Notes under the pieces: model-generated
The model's input: only the letters and a program-made list of their open reading frames with translations
Database searches by the model: none
Told to the model about the DNA's origin: nothing
Assembly (NCBI RefSeq): GCF_019749255.1
Contig: NZ_JACWFH010000008.1
Location: forward strand, 1 to 64,000
From: Mesobacillus maritimus
Lineage (GTDB): Bacteria; Bacillota; Bacilli; Bacillales; Cytobacillaceae
DNA: 64,000 bases
Direction: 5' to 3'
Made by a program: the position numbers and the translations under genes
Shown: piece by piece, positions 26,938 through 38,108 of the stretch
How the letters are laid out: each line of letters begins with the position of its first letter
Position numbering within the stretch: the first letter of the stretch is position 1

Positions 26938-29202
26938 ATGGTAAAACGCAGTCGTCTCATTGCATTCTTCCTTGTCGTGATTCTTATTGGAAGTGCAATG
27001 GGATTCACAACACAGAATATTTTAGGAAATATTAAGCTTGGTCTAGATCTTCAAGGTGGATTTGAAGTTCTTTATGAAGTAAAACCTGCAGAGAAAGGAC
27101 AAGTTATTGACAGGGAGATGTTGGTGAGTACCGTTGAAGCCCTAGATCGACGTGTCAATGTTCTTGGAGTAAGTGAACCAAATATCCAAATCGAAGGAGA
27201 GGACAGAATTCGAGTCCAGTTGGCTGGTGTTACGGACCAGGCAAAGGCTCGTGAAATTCTCTCAACAGAAGCCAAACTTAGCTTCCGTGATGCGAATGAC
27301 CGCGTGATGATGGATGGTACCGACTTAGCGGAAAACGGTGCTACACAAAGTTTTGATGAAAACAATGCACCTAGTGTCTCAATCACATTAAAGAGCGGCG
27401 AACAGTTTGGAAAAATCACACAAGAAATCCTTGCGATGGCACCTGAAAATCAGCTAGTCATTTGGCTTGATTATGAAGAGGGCGTTGACTCGTATAAAGA
27501 AGAAAGAATGAAGCCTGCACCAAAATTCCTTTCTGCACCGAACGTGACACAGGTCTTGCCAACAGAGACGGTGCAAATTACTGGTAACTTCACTGTTGAG
27601 GAGGCAAAAGAGCTAGCTAATCTTTTAAATGCTGGTGCTTTACCTGTTGAGCTTGAAGAACAATACTCAACGTCGGTTGGGGCAAAATTTGGGGAACAAG
27701 CACTAAATGAAACCATCATAGCAGGGATTTTAGGGATTATTGCCATATTCCTATTTATGATTGGCTATTATCGTTTCCCAGGCTTTATTGCTGTGGTAAC
27801 CTTATCTATTTATATTTACCTTATATTATTGGTCTTTGATTGGATGAACGGAGTTCTTACGCTTCCAGGGATAGCTGCCTTGATCCTAGGTGTCGGAATG
27901 GCCGTCGATGCCAATATCATCACCTATGAACGAATCAAAGAAGAATTGAAAGTTGGACGCAATATAAAAGCAGCATTTGCTGCAGGTAGTAAAAACTCTC
28001 TTTCAACCATTTTAGATGCAAACTTTACAACATTGATTGCTGCATTCGTGCTATTCCTATACGGGACGAGCTCAGTAAAAGGCTTTGCTACAATGCTCAT
28101 TCTGAGTGTATTCATGAGCTTTATTACAGCCGTGTTCGGATCAAGGTTATTCCTTGCACTTTGGGTAAACAGTGGGATTTTAAACAACAAACCAGGTTGG
28201 TTTGGCGTTAAGAAGAATGAAATTCATCATATTTCCGAGAACGTTGAAACACTTGATTTAAAAACGAAATTTGATCGTTTTGATTTTATTAAATCTCGGA
28301 AATTGTTCTTTACCATCTCTTCTGTATTACTTGCAGCCGGTTTGATTGTTCTTGTCATCTTCCGTTTAAATCTTGGCATTGACTTTTCGAGTGGGACACG
28401 TATTGAGGTTCTCTCTGATCAGACTGTCACAGCTGACAAATTAAAAGAAAACCTAGCGGAATCTGGCATTGAAACCGATGACATTGTGATTTCAGGAGAA
28501 AACAATGAAATTGGAGTTGCTCGCTATAAAGATGTTCTATCAAAAGATGAAATTGCTGATTTAAAAGCAGAATTTAAAAAGCTGTATGGTGCTGAGCCAA
28601 ATGTTAGTACGGTGTCTCCAATGATTGGGAAGGAACTTGCAGAAAATGCCTTTATTGCAGTTATTCTTGCCTCCATTGGCATCGTGTTATATGTAACGGT
28701 TCGATTTGAAATTCGTATGGCGGCGCCAGCAGTTCTCGCGCTTGTCCACGATGCTTTCTTTATCATCGCCGTATTCAGCTTGTTAAGACTAGAGGTTGAT
28801 TTGACCTTTATTGCTGCTGTTTTAACGATTATCGGGTACTCAATCAATGATACGATCGTTACCTTTGACCGTATTCGCGAGAATTTGAGACGCAAGAAAA
28901 AACTGAAGACCCCTGAAGATATTTCCGAGGTCGTGAATCAAAGCTTACGTCAAACAATGGGTCGTTCGATAAATACGATCCTTACGGTTGTATTAACTGT
29001 TGTAGCATTGCTCATCTTTGGTAGCCAGTCAATCTGGAACTTCTCTTTAGCCTTGCTAATTGGACTAATTGCGGGTACGTATTCGTCCATCTTTATTGCA
29101 GCACAGTTATATTACGTCCTTAAAGTGAAAGAACTTAAGAAAAAAGGTACAATTATTACTTATAAGGAAAAAAGTAAAATTTCTGATGAACCACAAGTTT
29201 AA
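26938..29202 (+). CDS. secDF: SecDF, fused protein-export RND subunit
   Basis: Proton-driven partner of the Sec translocon that helps pull preproteins out of the membrane. It is a natural SecD-SecF fusion of 754 aa with two six-helix halves. The SecD part shows LGLDLQGGFEVLYEV, the large P1 loop, and GMAVDANIITYERIKEEL. The SecF part begins near residue 440 with RFDFIKSRKLFF and has SINDTIVTFDRIRENL. AGGAGG precedes ATG 26938. Likely monocistronic, with its own promoter and terminator. Confidence 0.97.
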   Translation: MVKRSRLIAFFLVVILIGSAMGFTTQNILGNIKLGLDLQGGFEVLYEVKPAEKGQVIDREMLVSTVEALDRRVNVLGVSEPNIQIEGEDRIRVQLAGVTDQAKAREILSTEAKLSFRDANDRVMMDGTDLAENGATQSFDENNAPSVSITLKSGEQFGKITQEILAMAPENQLVIWLDYEEGVDSYKEERMKPAPKFLSAPNVTQVLPTETVQITGNFTVEEAKELANLLNAGALPVELEEQYSTSVGAKFGEQALNETIIAGILGIIAIFLFMIGYYRFPGFIAVVTLSIYIYLILLVFDWMNGVLTLPGIAALILGVGMAVDANIITYERIKEELKVGRNIKAAFAAGSKNSLSTILDANFTTLIAAFVLFLYGTSSVKGFATMLILSVFMSFITAVFGSRLFLALWVNSGILNNKPGWFGVKKNEIHHISENVETLDLKTKFDRFDFIKSRKLFFTISSVLLAAGLIVLVIFRLNLGIDFSSGTRIEVLSDQTVTADKLKENLAESGIETDDIVISGENNEIGVARYKDVLSKDEIADLKAEFKKLYGAEPNVSTVSPMIGKELAENAFIAVILASIGIVLYVTVRFEIRMAAPAVLALVHDAFFIIAVFSLLRLEVDLTFIAAVLTIIGYSINDTIVTFDRIRENLRRKKKLKTPEDISEVVNQSLRQTMGRSINTILTVVLTVVALLIFGSQSIWNFSLALLIGLIAGTYSSIFIAAQLYYVLKVKELKKKGTIITYKEKSKISDEPQV

Positions 29203-29212
29203 TTATGAATTG

Positions 29213-29249
29213 AAAAACCGCAGGAACCTGAGTTCCTGCGGTTTTTTTG
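29213..29249 (+). terminator. terminator of secDF
   Basis: AAACCGCAGGAAC-CTGA-GTTCCTGCGGTTT, a perfect 13-bp stem followed by a T-run. Confidence 0.95.
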
Positions 29250-29499
29250 CTTAGAATGGGCTTAGTAGGTGTGAAAAATAGTAAATTTATCAGTTTTATT
29301 TAAAACGGGGGTCAGTTGGGAAATTTTCACTCTACGAAACAAAGTGTTTTCTCTACAATTTTAGACTCTTTCTGTGCGTTTTTGTAGTGTTACACTCTAA
29401 TTAGGACCCTTTAATCTACGAACAGCATTTTATGGAAATTATACGCGTTAGCTCCCTCATTCCCATTAATATACGGGCATTGCCTTAGTTTTCCGCGGA
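29250..29499. other. gene-free stretch with faint 21-bp TCTAC periodicity
   Basis: No gene, terminator or RNA family recognised. TCTAC-like hexamers occur at 29331, 29352, 29371 (diverged), 29396 and 29415, spacings near 21 bp, suggesting a decayed phased repeat. The recJ promoter begins at its right edge. Confidence 0.3.
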
Positions 29500-29528
29500 T
29501 TGAAACTAATAGGATGCTTCTGTATAAT
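29500..29528 (+). promoter_or_regulatory. sigma-A promoter of recJ
   Basis: TTGAAA at 29500-29505, a 17-bp spacer, TATAAT at 29523-29528; 22 bp before the recJ start codon. It probably drives recJ-apt. Confidence 0.8.
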
Positions 29529-29550
29529 GAAAAGGCTAAGGGGTGAACGT

Positions 29551-31917
29551 ATGTTAAAATCCAGGACTAGGTGGGTTGTAAAAGAAACCGACCAACTAAA
29601 AGCGGAAGAGCTGGCAGTTGCATTAAATATTGCTCCTTTGACTGCAAGTTTGCTTGTCAATCGCGGAATTGATACCGTGGAAGATGCCCGGTATTTTTTA
29701 TTTGAAGAAAATCAATCTTTTCATGATCCGTATTTATTAAAAGATATGGATAAATTAGTAGATAGAGTGAAACAAGCCATTGAACATCAAGAGCCAATTC
29801 TAATCTTTGGTGACTACGATGCGGATGGTGTGAGTTCAACAACGGTTATGATGAGAGTGTTAGTAGATTTAGGTGCAAATGTAGACTTCTATATTCCAAA
29901 CCGTTTTACTGAAGGCTATGGCCCAAATGAGCCTGCTTTTAGACATGCAGCAGAGAATGGAGTCAAGTTGATTATTACCGTCGATACGGGGATATCAGCG
30001 TTACATGAAGCGGATGTTGCAAAGGAACTAGGGCTAGACTTAATCATTACAGATCACCATGAACCTGGACCTAAGCTACCAAATGCATATGCAATCATCC
30101 ATCCAAAACTTGAAGATAGTGTTTATCCTTTTAGGGACCTAGCTGGTGTTGGTGTCGCTTTTAAAGTCGCGCACGCCCTTTATGGATTTGTTCCTGAAGA
30201 GTTACTAGAAATTGCTTCAATTGGGACAATCGCTGACCTTGTTTCATTAACAGGAGAAAATCGTCTGATTGCAAAAAAAGGAATTCAACAGATGAAACGA
30301 ACGGAAAACCTCGGTCTAAAAGCGTTGCTTTCTATGACGAAAACGGAGTTGCCATCGATTAGTGAAGAAACAGTGGGGTTTGTCATTGGACCAAGGATTA
30401 ATGCTGCCGGTCGACTAGGTAGCGCAGATCCTGCAGTTCAACTCTTGTTAACAAACGATCGAGACGAAGCTATGATGTTAGCCGAAGAGATAGATGGGTT
30501 GAATAAAGAGCGCCAAACTCTCGTTGCGTCAATTGCCGAAGAAGCGATTGCTGAAGTGGAAAACCATTATCCAATTAAAGATAATCATGTACTTGTCATT
30601 GGCAAGGAAGGTTGGAATCCTGGAGTGATTGGGATTGTCGCTTCTCGCCTTGTTGAAAAATTTTACCGCCCAACCATCGTCCTTAGTTTTGATAAGGAAA
30701 AAGGTTTGGCTAAAGGTTCAGCACGAAGCATTCAAGGTTTTGACTTATTTAAAAACCTTTCAACCTGTCGAGATATTCTGCCACACTTTGGTGGACACCC
30801 AATGGCAGCAGGAATGACACTAAATTTAGAGGATGTGGATACGCTTAGACAAAGGCTAAACGCTCTTGGTGTTGAGCAGTTAACGGAGTCTGACTTAATC
30901 CCGGTTACCCAAGTGGACCTAGAAGTCTCTCTAGGTGAAATAAATTTAGATTCGATTGCTGAAATGGGGCAACTTGCTCCATACGGTGTTGATAATCCGA
31001 AACCTAAGGTACTCATTAAGGAAACCCAAATTTCTTCTATGCGAAAAATTGGTGCAAATCAGAACCACCTTAAGGTTACACTAACAAATGAAGGTACATC
31101 ATTAGATGGGATTGGCTTTGGACTTGGTCCACTTCATGAAGAAATTTCACCAATATCGGCGTTATCTGCCATTGGTGAACTTTCGATTAATGAATGGAAC
31201 AATATGAGAAAACCACAAATCTTCTTGCAGGATCTTGCGGTTCATAGCTGGCAACTTTTTGATATTCGTGGGTTGAGACGACATGATAAATTGGCTGAAA
31301 TGATTCCAATAGAAGATACGAAGTGGATCTTATTTGATCACGGAAATGAAGCAATGTTCCAACGATATGGCTTAGGTAATCTCCTTAAGGTTGAAAATGA
31401 GGAAGCCGCTACACAGACTGAAATCAAGCATAAGAATATTGTGCTTCTCGATTTACCACCATCTATGGAAGTACTAGAAAAACTTGTTTCGGGGAAGCAA
31501 CCAGCTAGAATTTATGTTCATTTTCATAAAGAAAATAGCGATTTCTTTAGTACGATGCCTACGAGGGAACATTTTAAATGGTACTATGCGTTCTTGGCTA
31601 AAAGAGGTTCCTTTGACTTGAAACGCCACGGAGAAGAATTGGCAAAATACCGTGGATGGACAAAAGAAACGGTAGAATTTATGTCACAGGTGTTTTTTGA
31701 CCTAGAGTTTGTTAAAATAGACAATGGATTTATTTCCTTAGAAAAGAACGTTCCGAAAAGGGACTTATCTGAATCTAAAACCTATCAGAAAAAACAGGCA
31801 ACATTTACTCTTGAAAATGAGCTGCTCTATTCATCTTTTGAGCAGTTGAAGAGTTGGTTCGACCAAGTCATTCAAGGGTCGGTGCAAAATGAGGAGGCAA
31901 TTTCAACATGGATTTAA
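29551..31917 (+). CDS. recJ: Single-stranded-DNA-specific exonuclease RecJ
   Basis: 5'-3' ssDNA exonuclease in recombination and repair. DHH-family motifs are [10 protein letters not shown] (about residue 89), TVDTG and DHHEPG. A DHHA1 domain (GGHPMAAG), OB fold and a Bacillus-type C-terminal extension follow. ATG 29551 follows AAGGGGTGA and gives 788 aa; B. subtilis has 786. The open frame reaches back to 29500 into the promoter, so that start is rejected. It overlaps apt by 10 bp. Confidence 0.96.
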   Translation: MLKSRTRWVVKETDQLKAEELAVALNIAPLTASLLVNRGIDTVEDARYFLFEENQSFHDPYLLKDMDKLVDRVKQAIEHQEPILIFGDYDADGVSSTTVMMRVLVDLGANVDFYIPNRFTEGYGPNEPAFRHAAENGVKLIITVDTGISALHEADVAKELGLDLIITDHHEPGPKLPNAYAIIHPKLEDSVYPFRDLAGVGVAFKVAHALYGFVPEELLEIASIGTIADLVSLTGENRLIAKKGIQQMKRTENLGLKALLSMTKTELPSISEETVGFVIGPRINAAGRLGSADPAVQLLLTNDRDEAMMLAEEIDGLNKERQTLVASIAEEAIAEVENHYPIKDNHVLVIGKEGWNPGVIGIVASRLVEKFYRPTIVLSFDKEKGLAKGSARSIQGFDLFKNLSTCRDILPHFGGHPMAAGMTLNLEDVDTLRQRLNALGVEQLTESDLIPVTQVDLEVSLGEINLDSIAEMGQLAPYGVDNPKPKVLIKETQISSMRKIGANQNHLKVTLTNEGTSLDGIGFGLGPLHEEISPISALSAIGELSINEWNNMRKPQIFLQDLAVHSWQLFDIRGLRRHDKLAEMIPIEDTKWILFDHGNEAMFQRYGLGNLLKVENEEAATQTEIKHKNIVLLDLPPSMEVLEKLVSGKQPARIYVHFHKENSDFFSTMPTREHFKWYYAFLAKRGSFDLKRHGEELAKYRGWTKETVEFMSQVFFDLEFVKIDNGFISLEKNVPKRDLSESKTYQKKQATFTLENELLYSSFEQLKSWFDQVIQGSVQNEEAISTWI

Positions 31918-32420
31918 AGCAATATGTAGCCATCGTACCCGATTGGCCAAAACCGGGTATCACGTTTAAGGATATCACACCATTGATGGCTAATGGAGAA
32001 GCATATAAGTATGCAACCGATCAGATTGTCACTTATGCACGTGAAAGAGAGATTGACCTAATTGTAGGACCGGAAGCTCGCGGTTTTATTATTGGCTGCC
32101 CAGTCGCTTATTCACTTGGAGTAGGCTTTGCTCCAGTTCGTAAGGAAGGAAAACTGCCACGTGAAACGGCTAAAGTGGATTATGGCCTTGAATATGGAAA
32201 AGACACTTTAACCATTCATAAGGATGCAATTAAACCTGGTCAGAGAGTGTTAATTACTGATGATTTGCTTGCTACAGGTGGTACAATCGAAGCCACGATT
32301 AAATTAGTAGAAGAACTCGGTGGCGTCGTTGCGGGGATTGCTTTCCTAATTGAACTAACTTACCTTGATGGTCGCAGCAAATTAGATAACTACGATGTTT
32401 TAACTTTATTGGAATATTAG
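31908..32420 (+). CDS. apt: Adenine phosphoribosyltransferase
   Basis: Salvages adenine to AMP with PRPP. The PRPP loop is [14 protein letters not shown], and [10 protein letters not shown] is the typical upstream block. The 170 aa are normal. GAGGAGG lies before the ATG, which is inside the recJ end. The recJ-apt-relA order is conserved in bacilli. Confidence 0.97.
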   Translation: MDLKQYVAIVPDWPKPGITFKDITPLMANGEAYKYATDQIVTYAREREIDLIVGPEARGFIIGCPVAYSLGVGFAPVRKEGKLPRETAKVDYGLEYGKDTLTIHKDAIKPGQRVLITDDLLATGGTIEATIKLVEELGGVVAGIAFLIELTYLDGRSKLDNYDVLTLLEY

Positions 32421-32425
32421 AGAGC

Positions 32426-32452
32426 AGGCACTTCTTCTGAGGTGCCTTTTCC
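32426..32452 (+). terminator. weak terminator after apt
   Basis: GGCAC ... GTGCC stem followed by TTTTCC; short and imperfect. Confidence 0.5.
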
Positions 32453-32664
32453 ATATAACTAGGAAATTTTTTTCGACAGATTTTGTATTTTTCAGCCGAA
32501 ATAACATTCTTTCCTTTACATATTGGAATTTTTCTTTGATAATAATAACAATCCATTTGATACTTTTGAATTAGGAATATGGTTAGGAAACCATTTTATT
32601 TTATACAATGGCCGCTGGAGACATTGCAAAATCCTCCAGATTTTTTATGATAAAAGGTGATTTC

Positions 32665-34860
32665 ATGGCGAATGATGAAGTATTAACCGCCGAGCAAGTT
32701 ATAAAAATGACAAGTGAATATCTAAATGATGAGCATGTCAAAATGGTTGAGAAAGCATACCATTTTGCCAAAGCGGCTCATCATGACCAGTATCGGAAAT
32801 CAGGCGAACCTTATATCATACATCCCATTCAGGTTGCCGGGATATTGGCTGATTTAGAGATGGATCCTGCGACCGTGGCAGCAGGTTTTCTTCATGATGT
32901 TGTCGAGGATACAGAAGTAAGCCTTGAAGATCTTGAGGAAGCTTTTAATTCTGAGGTGGCAATGCTTGTCGACGGAGTAACAAAGCTCGGTAAAATCAAG
33001 TATAAATCTCAGGAAGAGCAACAAGCGGAAAACCACCGGAAAATGTTTGTGGCAATGGCTCAGGATATTAGGGTCATTTTAATCAAACTAGCGGATCGAC
33101 TCCACAACATGAGAACACTTAAGCATCTTCCTCCAGAAAAACAACGCAGAATCTCTAATGAAACACTAGAAATATTTGCTCCACTTGCACACAGGCTCGG
33201 AATATCCAAAATTAAGTGGGAGCTTGAGGATACAGCTTTAAGGTATCTAAATCCACAGCAATATTATCGCATTGTCAACTTAATGAAGAAAAAGCGCGCG
33301 GAGCGTGAACAATATTTAGAAGAGGTCATTGTTGAGGTTCAAAATCAATTAAAGGATGTCAATATTAAAGCCGAGCTAAACGGTAGACCAAAGCATATTT
33401 ATAGCATCTACCGAAAAATGGCCTTGCAGAATAAGCAGTTTACTGAAATCTATGACTTGTTAGCAGTGAGAATTATTGTTAACAGCATTAAAGATTGTTA
33501 TGCGGTTCTGGGGATCATTCATACATGCTGGAAACCGATGCCAGGTCGATTTAAGGACTATATTGCGATGCCGAAGCCAAATATGTATCAGTCGCTTCAT
33601 ACAACGGTGATTGGTCCAAAGGGTGACCCTCTAGAGGTGCAAATTCGTACCACAGAAATGCATCGTATCGCCGAATTCGGGGTAGCGGCTCACTGGGCTT
33701 ATAAAGAAGGGAAACCAGTTGAAGAGGGACTTACCTTAGATAAAAAGCTAACATGGTTCCGTGAAATCCTTGAATTCCAAAATGAAACAGCAGATGCTGA
33801 AGAATTTATGGAATCCTTAAAAATTGATTTGTTTTCAGACATGGTCTTTGTGTTCACGCCGAAAGCTGACGTTATTGAGCTTCCTTCCGGTTCCGTTCCA
33901 ATTGATTTTGCCTATCGGATCCATTCGGAAATCGGTAATAAAACAATTGGTGCGAAAGTGAACGGAAAAATGGTTACGCTTGACTATAAGCTGAAAACTG
34001 GGGATATCATTGAAATTCTCACGTCTAAGCATTCTTATGGACCAAGTCAAGATTGGCTTAAGCTTGCGCAAACGTCTCAGGCTAAAAATAAAATCCGTCA
34101 GTTCTTTAAAAAGCAGCGGAAAGACGAAAATGTCGACAAAGGCCGTGAGCTTGTTGAAAAAGAGATTAAAGCGATGGATTTTGATTTAAAAGAAATCCTT
34201 ACTGTTGAAAACTTGAAGCAGGTAGCAGATAAATTCAATTTCTCAACCGAAGAAGATATGTATGCAGCGGTAGGGTATGGTGGTGTTACTGCACTTCAAG
34301 TAGCCAACCGATTAACGGAAAAATGGCGTAAGAAGCGGGATAAAGAGCAGGAGAAGGATCTTGCGCTTGCAGTGTCAGAACTTAAAGCACTCCCAGCGGT
34401 GAAAAAACGTGAGTCGGGTGTTCGGGTTTCAGGGATTGATAACTTGTTAATCCGATTATCGCGGTGCTGTAACCCAATCCCAGGTGATGACATCGTTGGA
34501 TTTATCACAAAGGGTAGGGGAGTCTCGGTTCACCGTGCAGACTGTACCAACATCCATACAGATGATGCTCAAGCACGCTTGATTCCGGTTGAATGGGAAT
34601 CAGCTTTAAATGACCGAAAAGAATACAATGTTGATATCGAAATAAGTGGATATGATCGCAGAGGACTGCTCAATGAAGTGCTCCAGGCTGTAAATGAAAC
34701 GAAAACTAATATATCAGCAGTTTCTGGAAAGTCTGACCGTAACAAGGTTGCGACCATTAATATGTCCATCTCAATCACAAATGTCAGCCACCTTCAAAAA
34801 GTGGTTGATCGAATTAAACAAATCCCTGACGTTTACTCAGTCAGAAGGGTATTAAACTAA
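32665..34860 (+). CDS. relA: RelA/Rel, bifunctional (p)ppGpp synthetase/hydrolase
   Basis: Controls the stringent response. An N-terminal HD hydrolase (H53, H77-D78, ED 81-82) is followed by a RelA_SpoT synthetase domain (about residues 230-350), TGS (about 390-455), a helical and zinc-finger region with [11 protein letters not shown], and a C-terminal ACT domain ([16 protein letters not shown]). Both enzyme halves look intact, so it is the long bifunctional type. ATG 32665 follows AAAAGGTGA; the frame opens from 32608 without support. 731 aa; B. subtilis Rel has 734. Confidence 0.97.
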   Translation: MANDEVLTAEQVIKMTSEYLNDEHVKMVEKAYHFAKAAHHDQYRKSGEPYIIHPIQVAGILADLEMDPATVAAGFLHDVVEDTEVSLEDLEEAFNSEVAMLVDGVTKLGKIKYKSQEEQQAENHRKMFVAMAQDIRVILIKLADRLHNMRTLKHLPPEKQRRISNETLEIFAPLAHRLGISKIKWELEDTALRYLNPQQYYRIVNLMKKKRAEREQYLEEVIVEVQNQLKDVNIKAELNGRPKHIYSIYRKMALQNKQFTEIYDLLAVRIIVNSIKDCYAVLGIIHTCWKPMPGRFKDYIAMPKPNMYQSLHTTVIGPKGDPLEVQIRTTEMHRIAEFGVAAHWAYKEGKPVEEGLTLDKKLTWFREILEFQNETADAEEFMESLKIDLFSDMVFVFTPKADVIELPSGSVPIDFAYRIHSEIGNKTIGAKVNGKMVTLDYKLKTGDIIEILTSKHSYGPSQDWLKLAQTSQAKNKIRQFFKKQRKDENVDKGRELVEKEIKAMDFDLKEILTVENLKQVADKFNFSTEEDMYAAVGYGGVTALQVANRLTEKWRKKRDKEQEKDLALAVSELKALPAVKKRESGVRVSGIDNLLIRLSRCCNPIPGDDIVGFITKGRGVSVHRADCTNIHTDDAQARLIPVEWESALNDRKEYNVDIEISGYDRRGLLNEVLQAVNETKTNISAVSGKSDRNKVATINMSISITNVSHLQKVVDRIKQIPDVYSVRRVLN

Positions 34861-34941
34861 CAACTAAAAGGTGCCTGACCCCCAGTGCTTTAACGTGGTA
34901 TTATGCTGGAGGACAGGTATTTATTTAAGGAGTTTTTTGGT

Positions 34942-35382
34942 ATGCGCGTTGTTGTTCAGCGTAGTAAGGAAGCAAAGGTAACGGTCGAAGGAAAAGTGAC
35001 AGGTTCCATCACCAAAGGTTTTGTTGTCCTTGTTGGTGTCACTCATGATGATCAAGAAAAGGATGCCGCTTTTCTTGCTGAAAAGGTCGCTAATCTACGT
35101 GTTTTTGAAGATGAGAATGGAAAGATGAATTTATCCTTGCTTGATGTAGCTGGTGAAATTTTGTCTGTTTCCCAATTTACCCTTTATGGAGATTGCCGCA
35201 AAGGAAGGCGTCCAAACTTTATGGAGGCAGCCCGACCGGATCATGCTAATGAAATTTATGAACTGTTCAACTCCAAGCTTCGCGAAAAAGGGGTAAAGGT
35301 CGAGACTGGCGTATTTGGAGCGATGATGGACGTCCAGCTCACAAATGACGGACCGGTAACATTGATTATTGATAGTCAATGA
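34942..35382 (+). CDS. dtd: D-aminoacyl-tRNA deacylase
   Basis: Removes D-amino acids and misloaded glycine from tRNA. The motifs [15 protein letters not shown] and NDGPVT (GPVT) form the active site. The 146 aa begin at ATG 34942 after AAGGAG; 13 codons upstream are not conserved. It lies directly downstream of relA as in B. subtilis (yrvI). Confidence 0.96.
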   Translation: MRVVVQRSKEAKVTVEGKVTGSITKGFVVLVGVTHDDQEKDAAFLAEKVANLRVFEDENGKMNLSLLDVAGEILSVSQFTLYGDCRKGRRPNFMEAARPDHANEIYELFNSKLREKGVKVETGVFGAMMDVQLTNDGPVTLIIDSQ

Positions 35383-35427
35383 AGGTAAGCTTCTTTGGGG
35401 TATTAGAATTCTAAATTAAAAAAGCGA

Positions 35428-35469
35428 AAAAGCATACTTCACTTACAAAGTGAGGGTATGCTTTTTTTA
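35428..35469 (+). terminator. terminator of relA-dtd
   Basis: AGCATACTTCACT / AGTGAGGGTATGCT stem with G-T wobble, followed by a T7 run. Confidence 0.9.
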
Positions 35470-35500
35470 TTCTGTGATTTCTTAATAGGGAGTTGGCTAT

Positions 35501-35851
35501 ACGGACAGAAACAAGTTAATGTTAAAAGTTCCTGTCCGAAGTTGGTAGGTGTTCGGACAGGAGGAAGGGAAAATCAAGAGATTCAGTCCGAAGTTGGTAG
35601 GTGTTCGGACAGGAGGAAGGGAAAATCAAGAGATTCAGTCCGAAGTTGGTAGGTGTTCGGACAGCAGGAAGGGAAAATCAAGAGATTCAGTCCGAAGTTG
35701 GTAGGTGTTCGGACAGGAGGAAGGGAAAATCAAGAGATTCAGTCCGAAGTTGGTAGGTGTTCGGACAGCAGGAAGGGAATACCAAGAGTTCCAGTCCGAA
35801 GTTGGCATGAGTTCGGACAGAACTAAGCGGTATTCATCCGTTTCTGTCCGT
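35501..35851. repeat. 52-bp tandem hairpin array with 12-bp inverted ends
   Basis: Six hairpins GTCCGAA-(11 nt)-TTCGGAC start at 35534, 35586, 35638, 35690, 35742 and 35794, exactly 52 bp apart. They are joined by a purine-rich 28-bp linker (AGGAGGAAGGGAAAATCAAG). The whole block is enclosed by ACGGACAGAAAC (35501-35512) and its exact reverse complement GTTTCTGTCCGT (35840-35851). The gap 35383-36007 between dtd and the amidase holds nothing else but terminators. Confidence 0.93.
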
Positions 35852-35938
35852 AAGAACCTCTAAATATCAAGTCATTGATACAGGAAGAGAAAAAAATTCG
35901 AAGCATGCTATCAGGTGATTAGCTTAAAAAAGTAAAAT

Positions 35939-35965
35939 GCTAGGAAGAAAATAATTCTTCCTAGC
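35939..35965 (-). terminator. terminator of the SH3-amidase gene
   Basis: GCTAGGAAGAA-(5 nt)-TTCTTCCTAGC, an 11-bp perfect stem; on the minus strand ATTTTACTTTTTT follows. Confidence 0.85.
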
Positions 35966-36007
35966 GTGTGTCAGTAGGGTTCCTTAATTACAGAGTGATG
36001 TCCTAAT

Positions 36008-37738
36008 CTAAAATACCTTCAAATACCTCGCGACTCCTTCAAACAGCCCATCTGCGACCGATTGTTGATATTGCTGTGAGGTAACTAGTATTTCTTCTGT
36101 TGGGTTGCTTAAATAACCAAGTTCCAGAAGCGCACTATTTTGTCTGTTTTCTCTAAGTACATGATAGTTTCCATAGCGAACTTCTCTGTTGTTTAGCTTT
36201 GTTTTATTAATAACACTAGAATGTAACTCTTTCGCTAGGTTTGGATTATTGTAATAATAGGTCGTCATTCCCCGGACACTTTTATCTTCAATGCTATCAT
36301 AATGAATTGAAATAAAGGCATCGGCATTCTGGTTATGAGAGGTCGCAACTCTTGATGCTAATGAAACGTATGTATCAGAAGTCCTCGTCATATAAACATC
36401 TGCCCCAGATGATTTTAGCTTATTGTAAAGTAACTTAGCTGTAGTTAGAGTTAAATCTTTTTCTAGTGTTCCCCTTGCTCCGATGGTGCCACTATCATTT
36501 CCTCCGTGGCCAGGATCAATCACTATTTTTTTGTTCTTTGTGTGGACCCCACCATCAGGTTTTTCGATTTGCTGGCCGGATCCGGTTAAAGAAACAAGCC
36601 ACCCTGCAACATAGCCGGTTTTCCCACCTTTAAGACGAATCTGATACCAGTCATCGGTAAGGTCGATGACTTCAAAACGATCACCGTTGTCCGCTCTTTG
36701 GATGACAGAAGCGTGTGCTCCTGCGTCACTGCGAATATTGGTGCCGTTACTTAAAACAGTAATGGTTTGCCCATTTAGTGGGCGTTTAGAAACAGGTGCT
36801 TTATTTTGGCTTTTCTCAAAAAACCACCCAGCTGCCCAGCCTGTTTTCCCAGTCTCGTACTCAATTTTTACCCAATTATTGGATTCTTCAAGAATGGCAA
36901 ATCTCTGCCCCTTGAGTACTTGTCCGATTACACTCCCATCAAGGCTTGCGCTATCTCTGATGGATAGAGTCGAAGCCGACACGGTTGCTTGAGGAAGCGA
37001 CGAGTTTGATATGTTAGCAGCAGTTTGATTCGCAAATTCCAAATACTCACTGCTGACCCAAGAGTTTGTCCCATTAAATTGAATCTGTGCCCAGCCATTC
37101 GATTGTGAATAGACGGCAACTCTTGAACCTTTAATAAGGCTGCCAATCTTTTCCCCTGACAAGGAAGGGCTAGTTCGAACATTTACCCCGGACGAGACAA
37201 CTGCTTCGGTTTGTTGTGTTCTTGCTTGGGTAGTGGACGAGCTTGCTCCAGTGCTTATGTATTCTTTTGAAACCCAGCCTTCCACTGAAGTACTCTTAAT
37301 TTTTATCGAATTCCCAGTTGATTCAACGATTGTAACGGTCTCCCCATTTGTTAACGAACCAGCCAAAGAATAGCTTGTCCCAGGTCCTGTTCGAACCCTT
37401 AAGCTATCAGCGGTCACGATCCCAGTTGTGGCACTTGGATTAACATCGTTGCTAGTTGTCACCTTTGAAGTAAACCATTCAGCCACCCAGCCTTCTCGAC
37501 CCGCAGATAAACCAATTTTTATCCAATCTCCTTCTTGGGTTAAAATTGGATACTTTTCCCCTTTATTGACCTTGCTAACTACTGAATAGCTCAGCCCAGG
37601 ACCTCCTCTGACATTTAAGTTCGATGCTGTAATGGTTACAAACCCATTATTGGCCTCAGCTGGTCCGGCCTTCTGGATGCTACCTGTGACAATAAGCAAC
37701 AGGCATAAAAGAACGGCGGCCATTTTTTTATTCAGCAA
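36008..37738 (-). CDS. N-acetylmuramoyl-L-alanine amidase with five SH3b domains (YrvJ-like)
   Basis: Secreted cell-wall hydrolase. A signal peptide covers residues 1-29 (MAAVLLCLLLIVTGS core, cleavage near AEA). Five bacterial SH3 repeats, each with a VR/IR..P/A signature, follow between about residues 31 and 395. A C-terminal Amidase_3 domain (about 405-576) has zinc and catalytic motifs DPGHGGNDSG, SIHYDS and LLELGYLSN. The position between dtd and hisS matches B. subtilis yrvJ (518 aa); this one is 576 aa. It runs opposite to its neighbours with its own terminator. Confidence 0.92.
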   Translation of the reverse strand: MLNKKMAAVLLCLLLIVTGSIQKAGPAEANNGFVTITASNLNVRGGPGLSYSVVSKVNKGEKYPILTQEGDWIKIGLSAGREGWVAEWFTSKVTTSNDVNPSATTGIVTADSLRVRTGPGTSYSLAGSLTNGETVTIVESTGNSIKIKSTSVEGWVSKEYISTGASSSTTQARTQQTEAVVSSGVNVRTSPSLSGEKIGSLIKGSRVAVYSQSNGWAQIQFNGTNSWVSSEYLEFANQTAANISNSSLPQATVSASTLSIRDSASLDGSVIGQVLKGQRFAILEESNNWVKIEYETGKTGWAAGWFFEKSQNKAPVSKRPLNGQTITVLSNGTNIRSDAGAHASVIQRADNGDRFEVIDLTDDWYQIRLKGGKTGYVAGWLVSLTGSGQQIEKPDGGVHTKNKKIVIDPGHGGNDSGTIGARGTLEKDLTLTTAKLLYNKLKSSGADVYMTRTSDTYVSLASRVATSHNQNADAFISIHYDSIEDKSVRGMTTYYYNNPNLAKELHSSVINKTKLNNREVRYGNYHVLRENRQNSALLELGYLSNPTEEILVTSQQYQQSVADGLFEGVARYLKVF

Positions 37739-37906
37739 ACATTCTCACTCTCCCTGCAATTATTTCTTTGTTTTTATTCTAACGGATTATTTTACCAAAA
37801 TCACGAAGTTTCACACATTGTAATCTTTTTTAAAAAGGTTGAGAGGAATGAAATATTTTTGTCTTCATGGGAACAATAGATACATAACAGTATGGAAGGT
37901 GATTAT

Positions 37907-38083
37907 ATGCGACATAGTGCGAACGCGAATATGGCACATCTTGGAGAAAACCAAGTTTTAAGTGTGGACCTTCATGATTTTATCCAGAAAGAGCAAAGCT
38001 CTAACATGATTGAACTTGCTTCTGAATTTGGACTTTCGCTTCGGGATGTAAAAAAACTGAAAAAACAGCTAGAACGTTCTTGA
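37907..38083 (+). CDS. small helix-turn-helix-like protein
   Basis: 58-aa protein with a C-terminal ELASEFGLSLRDVKKLKKQLER stretch that resembles a short HTH like those in sigma-factor region 4. The N-terminus is polar. ATG 37907 follows GGAAGGTGAT, a good ribosome site; ATG 37892 is too far upstream. Small proteins of this type occur before the hisS leader in other bacilli. Its stop codon overlaps the -35 box of the hisS promoter. Function unknown. Confidence 0.7.
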   Translation: MRHSANANMAHLGENQVLSVDLHDFIQKEQSSNMIELASEFGLSLRDVKKLKKQLERS

Positions 38084-38108
38084 CAAGGGGGTTTTTCCTC
38101 CGTATTAT
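38080..38108 (+). promoter_or_regulatory. sigma-A promoter of hisS-aspS
   Basis: TTGACA at 38080-38085, a 17-bp spacer, TATTAT at 38103-38108, just before the T-box leader. Confidence 0.85.

Noticed and set aside
35458-35652. Short plus-strand frame across the 35.5-kb array
   Set aside because: Translates the 52-bp repeat and begins inside the dtd terminator.
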